This document shows positions 33,381 to 43,698 of a DNA stretch of 64,000 nucleotides, one piece after another (position 1 is the first letter of the stretch; every line of letters begins with the position of its first letter). The notes below the pieces were generated by a model. That model saw nothing but the letters and a program-made list of their open reading frames with translations, had not been told where the DNA came from and ran no database searches. A program made the position numbers and the translations under genes. Source of the DNA: Neoceratodus forsteri (lineage: Eukaryota > Chordata > Ceratodontiformes > Ceratodontidae); NCBI GenBank assembly GCA_016271365.2, contig JADMNL010000028.1:99107501-99171500 (forward strand), read 5' to 3'.

Positions 33381-33640
33381 CCACTGGATCACCAGGGAAC
33401 TAATTTAGGGCACTTTACTGCAATTGGGGAATTGGGAGGGAAGGGGGTCCACTAGACTACCAGGGAATGTTTTATTACACATCTACCACGATCGGGGACT
33501 CAGGAGGGAGGGGGGTTCACTAGACTACCAGGGAATGATTTATTACACATCTACCGCGATCGGGGACTCAGGAGGGAGGGGGTCCACTAGACTACCAGGG
33601 AATGATTTAGTAGATATTTACCGCGATCGTAGCTACGGGC
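33381..33640. repeat. 68-bp minisatellite
   Basis: ACTAGACTACCAGGGAA starts at 33451, 33519 and 33586, with a diverged first unit at 33382 (ACTGGATCACCAGGGAA). Each unit holds CATCTACCGCGATCGGGGAC or a variant and a G-rich run. Confidence 0.85.
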
Positions 33641-34268
33641 GGGGGATGCCCCAGGACCCCCACAGTGCACACGTCATGCTGTGCAGGGCACCAGGCGCAA
33701 GTCGCTGGGCTGCCCTGCGCATGGCATGCAAATGGCCCCAGTTGCACCTTGCATGTATTATGGCCTCATTTGCATGCCCTCTGCTGAATATCATGGGTGA
33801 TGTGCCTAGTGCAACTACATTTGCGCTGGTGCATCCCCGTGCTCCCTATCTGTGGCTTGCACCGGCACAGTGCCATGGCGCCATGTGCAGTCTATGGCAT
33901 ATTCAACGGTGCTGAGCCATGTTGCATCACCATTGAATATCACCTGGTCCTGGCCCCAGTGCATCCCAGTGCACTGTGCCCTAGCTTACGCCACTGCCAG
34001 GTACAATCTGAATATCCAGGCCTGTATGTTTATTTTCTCAGTCCTAGTCCTTACCAGGTTTGCAATCATTATTTCTAAGTCAAATTTGAAGAACATTTTT
34101 TTTCTTGAGAAAAAACTAAACTGAAAAATGTTTTAAAATACTCATATGTTGGTAGAACTAGAAAAAGTTACCACCAAATAAAACTGGAAGGTGTTTGTAA
34201 TCTTTTATAGTGAAAAAAGGTACGGCCACATTGTTTGCCCAATTTCCTTGCACTGCTGCTTTAAAAGT

Positions 34269-36464
34269 ACATAGATACATAGACAGTGTCGGCAGATAAG
34301 GGCCTATGGCCCACCCAGTCTGCCCATTTAAGTTTGTAAGTTCAGTTTATGTTTTCCAGGAAGTCTGTTGCCCCTTACCCCTGATCTCCACAATTCCTTT
34401 ATGTCTATCCCATGCATTCTTAAATCCCGTGATTGTTTCGGCCCCCACCACTTCTCTGGCAGGGTGTTCCACTTGTCCACCACCCGCTCTGTGAAGAAAT
34501 TCTTCCTCACGTTTCCTCTGAATCATCCTCCTCCAACTTCATCCCATGCCCTAGTCCTGGAACATCTTTTCGCTTAAAAATAGTGTATTCCTGCACCCTG
34601 TTCTTCCCTGTAAGATACTTGCATGTCTCTATCATATCCCTCTCTCCTCCTCTCCTCCAGGGAGTACATGTTCAGTGCCTTCAACCTGTCCTCATAGGAC
34701 TTGTGATGCAATCCATGCACCATCTTTGTTGCCCTCCTCTGAACCTTCTCTACCCTGTCTATGTCCTTACGTAGGTAAGGTCTCCAGAACTGCACAGTGT
34801 ACTCCAGGTGCGCCTCACTAGTGTCTTGTATAGTGGAATTATGACCTCCTTTCCTGCTGGTGTTGCCCTGCCTATGCATCCCAGCATCCTATTTGCTTTA
34901 TCTGCTGCCTTGTCACACTGTTTCCCTGCCTTGAGGTCATCAGAGATGATAACTCCAAGATCCCTTTCCTGCTTGGTGCATGCTATATCCTCACCCCCAA
35001 CTGATATATTGTGCCAGGGTTTGTGCCCTATATGCATTATCTTGCACTTCCTTGCATTGAATTTCAACTGCCAAACCCCTGACCATTCTTCAAGTTTCTG
35101 CAGGTCCTTCTCATTCTGTCTACACCCTGGTGTGTCTACTGTGTTACAGAGCTTTGTGTCATCAGCGAACAGTGAAATTCTGCCTTCAGGTCCTGTGCAA
35201 TGTCACTGATGAAGATATTGAATAGTACCGGTCCCAGCACTGATCCCTGTGGTACCCACTGGTCACTCTTCCCTCTGTAGGTGACAGCCATTTACCACCA
35301 CCCTCTGTGTCCTGCCACCCAGCCAGTTACCTACCCACCGCATCTACTGTCCTGCCCACACCCATATTCCCCAGTTTGTGCAATAGTCTTCTTGTGGCAC
35401 AGTGTCAAAGGCCCTTGCAAAGTCCAGATAGGCCATGTCCACTGCCCTCCCTGATCCACCTCCTAGTCACCCAGTCAAAAATTCAATGAGGTTGGTCTGA
35501 CATGACCTTCCCTGGTGAAACCATGCTGCCTTGGGTCTTGTAGTCCATTGACAACCAGATGTTCCACCAATCTCTCCTTCAGTAGTGCTTCCATGATCTT
35601 CCCACATCACTGAGGTGAGGCTGACTGGTCTGTAGTTCCCTGTTTCCTCTTTGTTCCCACTTTTGTATAAGGGGACTACATCTGCTATCCTCCAGTCTTT
35701 GGGTACTCTCCGTTTCTAGTGATTGGCTAAACAGGATAGCAAGAGGTTCAGCCACCACCTCTCTTAGTTCTTTAGGACCCTGGGTGCACCCCATCTGGCC
35801 CCATTGCTTTATCAACTCTTATTACTTCCAGTTCCTTCAGGACCCTTTCTCGTGTAAAGGACTTGTGTCCATTCTGCACCATTCTCACCCTTGTACTCCA
35901 TTCAGACCCATTACCCTCCTCTTCCTTAGTAAAGACTGAGCAGAAATACCTGTTCAATATGTTAGCTTTACTGTTGTCATCCTCCACACAGCCCCATCCT
36001 CCCCTTCAGTCTCACTATCCTCCCTTTGCCTTTTCTTTTTCACTTATGTACCTGTAAAGGTTTTGTCCTCTACCCACTGATTTTGCAATGTGTTCTTCTG
36101 TCTGAGCTTTGGCTTCCCTTACTGACCTCCCTGCCTCCCTTTGCTTCTCCTGGTACTTCTCCCTATCCCCTTCTGCCTGTGTCTTTTTGTATTGCCTGAA
36201 TGCAATCTTTTGGCTTTCACTTTCTTTGCTACCTCTTTGGAAAACCATAATGGTCTCCTCTTTCTTTTCCTCTTGCTAACCTGCTTAATGCATAATTATG
36301 TTGCTCTTGTAATCCCCATTTTAAATACTTCCCACTGTTCCTCAACCCCTGATTCCTGCCCCATTCCCCTTAATGCCTCTTTCAAGTATCTCCCCATTTT
36401 CCCAAAGTTTGCCCCCCTAAAATCCAGGATACGTGTTTTTGTGTGGTTTGGTTCTGCTCTTTCA
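34269..36464 (-). mobile_element. CR1-group LINE, minus strand, copy B
   Basis: This is the same subfamily as copy A, with blocks in the same order: 3' UTR from ACATAGATACATAGACAGTG at 34269, C-terminal RT ([19 protein letters not shown], 34574-34879), the RLGVI-type block (34759-35067), RT core with FADD intact near 35160-35180 but frame-shifted, and linker (35772-36248). It stops at 36464, just before the endonuclease, so it is 5' truncated. Many one-base deletions in homopolymers break all frames. Confidence 0.9.
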
Positions 36465-37185
36465 CAGTGCAGAATATTTATTTTATTTATTTATTTATTG
36501 AAGTCTCAGATTACAACACCTTTGAGCAATAACCTATTTTACAAAGGTTCCACGTCAGTAGATATAAGTACAGATAACAGAGGCAGACTAGCAGAGTAAA
36601 CATTTTAACAATACATTTCAGGAGAAGTTTATGTTGACAGATTAATCAGAATTGTACAAAAAAGTGCCTTGTGTACAGCACTCAAACTGTTTTAGACAGG
36701 AGATACACAGATACACAAACTATGAGAATCTGTCTAAAAGGCCTTGTCAAGACAGGTAATAACTTAATTGGAAGAGCTAGGTTGGGAGAGGGTAGAGGGT
36801 ACAGAAAGTGTGGGGGGGGGTAAGGGAGAGCCTAGAGGGGAGTGGGGGGATGGGGGGATAGATAGGAGGAGGGGGTAGGACTCAGTGCTCAGAGCTCAGT
36901 GCAGTTTAAAGTGCTTAAAATGACATGGCTTGGGGTGGTAGGGAAGGGCTAATGGAAACAGTCACAACTGCTGTTTGCTATAAGGTGCTGACGGAGCTTA
37001 TATTTGAAAGGGCCCAGTTTGGCTTCTGTACGGATGTCTCTGTGAACTGAGTTAATCCAGAGTGGGGCTCTATATTCAAACGATCATTGCCCTTGAGTAG
37101 TACAGCACCGTGGGACCAGGAAGAATTAGTTTTCAGAGTCTCGTGTATGGTGCAGGTTACAGAAAGGGCTTAGCAGCTTTTGCAC
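36465..37185 (-). mobile_element. Rex1-like LINE 3' end (minus)
   Basis: An ATTTATTTATTTATTTATTG tail at 36481-36500 marks the 3' end. Upstream on the minus strand, FEYRAPLWINSVHRDIRTEA and GPFKYKLRQHLI (about 36975-37085) match the C-terminal end of Rex1/L2-type RT proteins (a 'surface, xRAPxxWN, lPxxIR, FK..Lk..L' pattern). Interrupted by stops. Confidence 0.65.
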
Positions 37186-37345
37186 CCCTGGTGGTGAGTC
37201 ATCCAAGATCTAAGTCCCAGAATTAACCTCTATGGATTGTGGAACCCCACTGGTCGCCTGTTTCCATGCCGATCGATGACCTTTAATTATGACCCTTTGC
37301 CTTGTGCCCTGCAACCAGTTTTGAACCTATTTCATCACATCCCCA
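37186..37345 (-). mobile_element. CR1-like RT fragment (minus)
   Basis: The minus strand reads VQNWLQGTRQRVIIKGHRSA followed by TSGVPQ, equivalent to the CR1 WL..R.Q.VVVNG...TSGVPQG block. Only this block survives. It lies next to, but in a different family from, the LINE end at 36465-37185. Confidence 0.6.
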
Positions 37346-38021
37346 TCATACCTAGGTCTTCTCTGTATTATAAATCACTAAGGTGCTTTCAGCCAATCAG
37401 CGTGCAGAGCCACTATACCTCTTATTGTGCGTACCATGTGCTATCATGCAGGAGCAGTAGAAGGGAGCACTCCACTTCAGCATCATGGGGAGAACGGCAA
37501 ACTAAAATTACAAAAAAGACTCCAAACTTATACATCACTCGAGCTAAACTTGTTTGATTTATAATAAGTTAATCGGATCTGAGGAATGTCCTTTATGGTA
37601 TAGAAGACTTCTCTTATGAGGTTTGGGCAGGCAAAGCCACTCTGCTTCCCAGTCCTCTCACCCAAACCTAATGCTCAGAGGCTCTATTAACTTATAATGT
37701 CCATGATCCCCACCCAATGTTGGAATTACACTTTTTGGGATGGGGGACCCATAACTGTCATATCTTTAAACTGAGACCCCCTTCCCATTATAAGTCAATG
37801 GCAGTGATGTGTAAGCTATTGGGGCTCACTTGAGTGCTAGGGGGATAGAGCCCATGGCAAGCCCCTCTGTAATTCCAACATTGTCCCCATCTCATCTGGG
37901 AACTGTCCAGGGCACAGTATTTTGAAACCAACCCATCCAGGATCCATCAGCTAGCAGACTTGCATTAGTGACCATCGGGACAGGATGGTCCAACATGCTT
38001 CTATGTCTGTCCAAATTAGAG
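37346..38021. other. unassigned
   Basis: No gene or repeat recognised. Confidence 0.4.
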
Positions 38022-38158
38022 GGCAGAGTGATCTAACAGTCATAGCACCAGCTTGGAAACCAGGAGATCCCAGGTTCAAACCCCGCCAGAGCCAAATAGT
38101 CACTTTGTGATCTTGAGCACGCCACTTAGCCTCCCAGCTGTGAAAATGGGTAAAAAGC
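38022..38158 (+). repeat. MIR/CORE-like SINE
   Basis: The tRNA-like head has a B-box GGTTCAAACCC at 38073-38083. It is followed by the CORE-type block TTTGTGATCTTGAGCACGCC, ACTTAGCCTCCCAGCTGT and GAAAATGGGTAAAA. The order and wording match MIR-type CORE-SINEs, which are old and widespread in vertebrates. Confidence 0.8.
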
Positions 38159-39179
38159 AGGACCCTATGGAAAACAAGATGTCTGCGTCTCAGCTGGAGA
38201 ATCCTGGGGAAATAAGATACAAAAAATTCTGTCAAAAATCAGAATCAAATTTAATTTTTATCAGGGTTCTTTTTTTTTTTGCAAACAGCCACACAGTGAG
38301 AATTTGAGATGTTTGTCTGCTTTTAGTTATGGTGCCTGCACTTTGGATGGATTTGTCAGAATGGCCACACATGCAAAGGCAGCATGCAGTTGCGGCTGTG
38401 GCAGCCCATTCTGAAAATCCGGCCCAAAGTCTTGAACCTGAGGCTAGATAAATACCCAGAGAACATGGGCAGGAGTTTCAAAGTTTGGCATCATGCTTTT
38501 AGCCAAAATTGTGCTACTTGTGACAAAACTGTTAGACCACATAAAAGGGGGTCTAATATTCTGCTGCAAGGGTCACAGGTTATGAACAAAAATGGCATAT
38601 GCATAAAAAAAAAATAACGCATGTGTTGTCCTAAATGCAACCAAATGTTTGAAAATCACCTGCAAGCCTTTAGATACATTCAGAGTGCCATAACTGCATC
38701 CTGCAGCAGTAGTTTGGAAAATCCAACCACACCAGATTGAATAGATAGCCTATTGGGTTTGTGTGGGAAAGACCTTGTTGGACAATTTGTTGACTTTCTT
38801 TCTTACTTCATTATGTTCATATGTAATTGTTGTCTTGTAAGGACTGCTACATTTTCTTAAAGACTTGCTGACCCCCCTCCCAAAAAAAACCTCGGAAGGC
38901 AAATCATACCAAGGAACTGCCTATCCAGTGGACTTAATGAGGCACTTGGTGAATATTTGTTTGTTTTTTCCCAGGATTGACTGTAATAGTTATCTTAAAG
39001 GGGACAGGAAATGTATGTTAATTTTTTTAATGGTTCTCTTTTCATGGACAACGTCCTTCATAGTTCTCTTCATGGAACCATATTTTGGAGTTTTACTATG
39101 CCATAGTTTGTGAATAGAATGCTTGTCATGAGCTGCTGACCTATGAATACCGTGTTATGAGTTCTGTACACAAGTGGTG
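38159..39179. other. unassigned
   Basis: Nothing recognised. A GGCCGGATTTTCAGAATGGGC-like stretch (complement of 38406-38426) resembles a Harbinger-type end, but no partner was found. Confidence 0.4.
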
Positions 39180-40020
39180 ACATAAAACTCCGGGGGCTAC
39201 ATTTTCAAAGCTGCCCAAAGATCAACGCAAGTTGCAGCAAACAGTAGCTTGTGCTGATCGCTGGTACACCAGGTATCTGGCACCCAATCTCTGCACAGGA
39301 GGGGTCCCGGTGCCAAACACTCACAGTTCGCAGCAGCCACTTCAGTGTGCCAAACAAAGGCATGGGAAGGCTTTGACAGAGGCTAGCCACAGCAATGGAC
39401 ATGGACACACCTGTGTGGGCCACTGTACAGACCACTGTGGGGCCTGAGTCAGGCATGGGAGATGCCAGGCAGGGGGGGTACATGTGCCAGACCACCATGC
39501 ATTCGGGCGTCCCACAGGTGGTCCACTGATGCCCACTGGATGTGCCCAGTGCAGTCATCTGGCATGCCAGTCAGCCATGCAGTGGCATGCAGCACCCCTG
39601 ACAGGCGTCCCTCCTAGCTGAGTGCCCAGTGCCCGTCCCCTGGAAGGGCAGCTGGCTCACTTGGCATCACCTGCCATCCTGCAGTGCCAAAGAGTAGTGG
39701 CGCATGGGGAGTTAGACCAGGCACTGGCCGATCTAAGGCCTGGCGGGTCCAGCAAGCCTCAGGAATCCTGACAATGGGGATACTGTAGCTTGCATCTGCC
39801 ACAAGCCCCCTGATGCCATGGCAAAAGTGGAGGGCTGACACACACCTGGTGCAGGTGACTCTGACACAGGCAGCCCCCTCCTGGTGCAAGCTGGGTTGGA
39901 AAATTGGGGCTGCCACAAGTGCTGATGAACGGTGCCCCATGCGTCAATTGTATTTGGCGCGGGCAACTTGCGTCAATGTCGGGGCTCTGAAAATCATGCC
40001 CCTGGTCTCTAGTTTTATGT
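39180..40020. mobile_element. 841-bp inverted-repeat DNA element
   Basis: The outermost ACATAAAACT (39180-39189) and AGTTTTATGT (40011-40020) are exact complements. Inside them GGGGGCTACATTTTCAAAGC pairs with GCTCTGAAAATCATGCCCC, and GATCAACGCAAGTTGC pairs with GCAACTTGCGTCAATGTC. The GGGGC..GATTTTCA ends resemble PIF/Harbinger termini. The interior is GC-rich, without a coding signal. The target duplication is unclear. Confidence 0.65.
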
Positions 40021-40599
40021 AAAGAATTGTAACAGAATGTGGTCATTAAAAATGGAACAATTCAAAATGCAGTTTTTCATGTCACTTTTTTATTGAGGAA
40101 CAGTTATATATGTGTCACTTAGAAGTAGGAACTTCATATCTATAAATAACAACATTATAAACAGCTGCCAATTAGAAATAATTTCATGTCCTCTTTAGTA
40201 ATGCCGTACTCATTAATTCTGACTACGAGCTGAGTGATCATCATCATCATCATCAAAAAATACTGTTTCTGAGGGCAGGGCTGCAGCAGTAGGTGGCTGC
40301 TTGGTTTATAATCAGAGGTTTTATAAGTGCTGTCACAATCCCTCTGTGAGTTCATAAACAGAATAAAGGCACACTCTGCAGAAAGAAACATAGCCAAAAG
40401 CACTATGGTGTGACCGCTGCTTTAAGCCAGTAAGATTTATTTTTGTAATATATGGGTGCTGTTTTTTCCCATAGGTAATCAGTGACATCAAAAACCCATA
40501 ATACCATTGCTCTGCCATCAGATAGTCATAATAGTATCATTCTGACACCAGATCAATGGTATTATACGATGGAATGTGTGGAGTGTGCCATATATATAA
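40021..40599. other. unassigned, with small inverted repeat
   Basis: It contains (ATC)n at 40237-40255 and a 12-nt inverted pair ATAATACCATTG (40498-40509) / CAATGGTATTAT (40554-40565). A CTGCTTTAA motif at 40417-40425 resembles the TTAA-element ends, but no partner was found. Confidence 0.4.
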
Positions 40600-40973
40600 C
40601 TGGAAGGGGGGCTGTCATAGTGCCTTTACACAAGGGCGGTAGTAAGGAGGTGAAGGGGGAACTACTGACCTATCAGCCTCATGTCAGTGATGGGGAAGGT
40701 AATGGAGGCATTAATCAAGGAGAGGGTGGTGGGGTATCTGGAGGACAGTGGCTTGCAGGACAGCAGACAGCATGGCTTCACGAAGGGGAAGTCTTGCCAG
40801 ACAAACCTAATTCAGTTCTTTGATTGGGTGACTCAGGTGATTGACCAGGGGGCAGTGGACTTAGCCTATCTGGACTTCAGTAAGGTCTTTGACACTGTCC
40901 CCTATAGAAGGCTGGTGAGCAAGATGGAAAGCCTGAGGTTGGGTGGGAATATAACAAGCTGGGTGGAGGCCTA

Positions 40974-41603
40974 ATGTCTGGAAGAACTCAGAGGGAGGTG
41001 CTAAACTGGGTGCACTCCGGGACGAGGAGGCTGAAGAGTGGAGTGCCACAGGAGTCAGTTTTGGGTCCGCTTCTCTTCAGCATCTACATCAGTGATATTG
41101 CTGAGGGTTTGAGGGGGAGGGTGTGCCTATTTGCTGATGATACGAAAATATGCAATAGGGTGGACAACATGAGGGAGGACTTAAAGACACTTGAAAAATG
41201 GTCTGAGACATGGCAGCTGAAATTTAGTGCCAAGATGTGTGCTGTGATGCACTTGGGGAGTTGGAACAGAAGAGCAGGGTACACCCTAGGTGGGAAGGAA
41301 ATTAAAGTAACAGAACAGGAGAGGGATCTGAGGATCATAGTCTCCTCGAACCTTAAGGTACAAATCCAATGTAGCAGTGCGGCGGGAAAGGCCAATGGAA
41401 TGTTGGTATGCATAGGCAGGGGCATTACTAGCAGAAAGAGGGAGGTAATAATGCCCCTTTACAAAGCTATGGTGAGGCCACACCTGGAGTATGGGGTTCA
41501 GTTCTGGAGACCTCATCTCCACAAGGATATAGATGCATTGGAGAGGGTTCAGAGAAGGGCAACCAAGATGGTGCAGGGTATGCAGGGAAAGTCATATGAG
41601 TAG
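40974..41603 (+). pseudogene. CR1 reverse transcriptase, palm to thumb (copy D)
   Basis: A 209-residue frame holds SGVPQESVLGPLLF (Glu where Gly is usual after PQ), VCLFADDTKICN with the intact catalytic FADD, EKWSETWQLKFSAK, a DLRIIVSSNLKVQIQ block, CIGRGITSRKREVIMPLYKA, and EYGVQFWRPHLHKDIDALE. It is cut by a stop (TAG at 41599-41603) where related copies encode Glu. This is the best preserved RT block in the window. Confidence 0.88.
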
Positions 41604-41783
41604 AGGTGTAAGGAGCTGGATCTATACACACCGGAGAGAAGGAGGGAAAGGGAAGACATGATTGAAACTTTTAAATATGTAAAGGGGCTCAATAAAGTGG
41701 GAGAAGAGTGTTTACTTAAGAGGAAGGAGGGGGGCAAAACTAGAGGGCACAGCCTCAGACTGCAAGGAAAAAGATACAGGGGC

Positions 41784-42320
41784 AGGCCCAGTGGTGCTGA
41801 GGGTTGAGGCGCTGGATGCCACGCCTCGCACCAGGCTGGCGACCGTGTTGAAACGGCATCTGCCGCCGGGGGGTCAGCAGGGGCAGGGGCGATTGAGCAT
41901 CCGATGGACTGCTCTCCTTCCCGGGAGGGGAACTGCGCATCAGCACCTGAGTTCCTCTGGCGGAGGCTGGGGAGCAAGGTGACGTGCATGAGCGTGGGGG
42001 GGAGCCGAGTGTAGACGATTCAAGAAGAGCACGCACAGGAGTGTGCGTGTTCCTCCTTGGCTGGTGTCATTGCACGCACCCAGCTCCAGAGGGAGCAACA
42101 TCAGAAAAAATCGCCTCAGCGCCTCTATGACGCCGCTCCGCCACCCCTCCATTGCTCTCAGGCTGGCTCCCACTAGCGCAAACTGTGTCCGTAGCACCCT
42201 GGTTGGTGCTGCAGCCCCGTCCTGGGGGGTAAGCCAGGGAGCACTGGGAGAACAGCTGATATGAGAGTGAGGGGCGACGGGGGCCATGACTTGGCGCTGA
42301 GACAGCCCCAAAAAAAAAAT
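41784..42320 (+). mobile_element. long tRNA-derived SINE (plus), inserted in CR1 copy D
   Basis: The head AGGCCCAGTGGTGCTGAGGG...GGCGACCGTGTTGAAACGG is followed by a body with GGATGGACTGCTCTCCTTCC and an A-run at 42309-42319. The flanks AGATACAGGGGC (41772-41783) and AGATACTGGGGC (42321-42332) are target duplications with one mismatch. About 537 bp, long for a SINE. Confidence 0.8.
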
Positions 42321-42349
42321 AGATACTGGGGCAATGTGAGAGAACATTT

Positions 42350-42970
42350 TTTTTTTTTTTTTTTTATGCTACCCTCCACTCTGCACCAGGATCCTTTCTT
42401 CTGGGATTCCTAGGCCGCTGCACTCCGTAGTCCCACCCCAGGCACTCCTCCGGGTGCCGCAAGCCTGTCCCCATCCTGCCTCGATTTGCCCCCCCGGGCG
42501 GGGCAGAGAGAGGGTCCCTCAGCCCTCTCTTGGTCCTTAAGTCTGTGTTGGAAGGCCTCGCCGGCCCCTTCTATGGAGCCTGGTTATGGGTGTTCTCGGG
42601 TTGATCGGGTCACATCTACGGGAGCCTGGTGCAGGATTTTTCAGTTTTTTCTTGTCTCCCTGCCCTCAGGGCATCCGCATGCTATGGAAGCCTAGGGGCG
42701 AAGCACGTCACGACATGCTGGCGCTCCGGCTCCCGGCAGACGTCCTCCCACCCTGCTGTGTGCAGTCTCGCTGCACCTCCACCTGTGGTCACCCTGGTGG
42801 CGGTATAGCAGCAGGACTTGCATCCCACCCTACCCGGAGGAGGAGAGCAGCCACTGGGCGCTCAATCTTCCTCCCCCCAGCCGGCCCTCCAGCTGCCCGA
42901 GTCCGTTCCCGAACCCGTGTCGCTGGTGCCGTGAGTGGTAGCCCTACTGCTGCACCAGCGGGCCGGCCCA
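42350..42970 (-). mobile_element. long tRNA-derived SINE (minus), inserted in CR1 copy D
   Basis: Read on the minus strand, it begins GGGCCGGCCCGCTGGTGCAG (A-box area) with GGTTCGGGAAC as B-box. It then has AGGAAGATTGAGCG and CTGCTCTCCTCC body blocks and ends in a T-run (poly(A) on its own strand) at 42350-42365. The flanks GAGAGAACATTT (42338-42349) and AGAGAACATTT (42971-42981) are target duplications. It lies tail to tail with the plus-strand SINE, separated only by the duplicated CR1 bases. Confidence 0.8.
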
Positions 42971-43201
42971 AGAGAACATTTCTTCACAGAGAACATGGTG
43001 GAACCCTGGAACAGACTACCAGATGGAATGATGGGGGCTAAATCAATGGAAGAATTTAAGAGGGCATGGGACAAGCATATGGGGCTGAGTATCGGGGAGG
43101 GAGGCGGGGACTGGCAGGGAGGGGAAGTCGTAGGGGGGAAAAGGGCAGACTAGATGGGTCAGTATGGTCCTTTTCTGCCATCAAGCTTCTATGATTCTGT
43201 A

Positions 43202-43698
43202 TTACACTAGAGTGACAGGCCCTCACTGAAGTGAAAACAAAAAATCTTGCCATTTCTTTGTTACTCCCATATCAAAATCAAATTTCCAGACTTTTGAAAG
43301 GTAAAAGGTATGACTTTGGGCACTGGGTGGTTAATAAGTAGCTAGATGTAGCAAAAATTAGAAATTTAAAATTACATAACCTTTGAACTGTGCATAACAA
43401 CTGTTCGGAATGTGCATAACAACACTTTAGAATGCACATAACGGTTTAGAATGTGCTTAACAAGGATTTTGAGCAGGCTGATTTTTATATATAACAAAGG
43501 GTAACCATATACTATAGTCTTGTTACTGATGAATTCCTATCTATTATATTATTTATACATCACAAATTCAAAAAAATTTAGCAAACACCAGTAGTGCACA
43601 ACTGAAAACGCTTGAGGAAAGTTTGGCATGCATACAATAAATCTTACCATGCATTCCAAATGACAGGGGTAGCCGTAAGTGACCTACTCCCGCAGATT
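43202..43698. other. unassigned
   Basis: No element recognised. It includes repeats of AATGTGCATAACAA / AATGCACATAAC type at 43380-43465. Confidence 0.4.

Larger units (their letters stand above)
32560..34022. mobile_element. PIF/Harbinger-like non-autonomous DNA element
   Basis: The ends GGCCCAGATATTCAA (32560-32574) and CTGAATATCCAGGCC (34008-34022) are inverted. TGT flanks both sides (32557-32559 and 34023-34025), a 3-bp duplication as made by PIF/Harbinger transposases. The 1.46-kb interior is GC-rich, carries a strong palindrome (33151-33269) and a 68-bp minisatellite, and contains a 263-residue open frame (32546-33337) without recognisable domains, probably a GC-rich chance frame. No transposase or Myb-like protein was seen. 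Confidence 0.65.
32438..34264. mobile_element. TTAA-flanked inverted-repeat element with nested insertion
   Basis: TTAA at 32438-32441 and 34261-34264 flank ends AGCAGCAGTGCAA (left, 32442) and TTGCACTGCTGCT (right, ending 34260), an exact 13-nt inverted pair with weaker extension. The interior from 32560 to 34022 is a separate element. Removing it leaves about 360 bp, comparable to the other TTAA elements here, although the terminal sequence differs from copies 1-3. Confidence 0.6.
40600..43201 (+). mobile_element. CR1-group LINE, plus strand, copy D, with two SINE insertions
   Basis: The RT starts at GAVIVPLHKGGSKEVKG (40608-) and continues through DLAYLDFSKVFDTVPYRRLV (40858-40914), SGVPQESVLGPLLFSIY, VCLFADDTKICN and RATKMVQGM (to 41600). 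The tail reads ENMVEPWNRLPDGMMGAKSM (42991-43050) and ends at CTTCTATGATTCTGT (43186-43200), the CR1-type terminus. Two SINEs in opposite orientation occupy 41784-42320 and 42350-42970. The copy is 5' truncated in the RT and has stops, although the 209-residue frame is long. Confidence 0.92.

Noticed and set aside
36181..36460. Additional plus-strand frames in CR1 regions as genes
   Set aside because: They are antisense shadows of minus-strand CR1 coding sequence, as are those at 3514-4291, 46168-46538 and 49732-51212.
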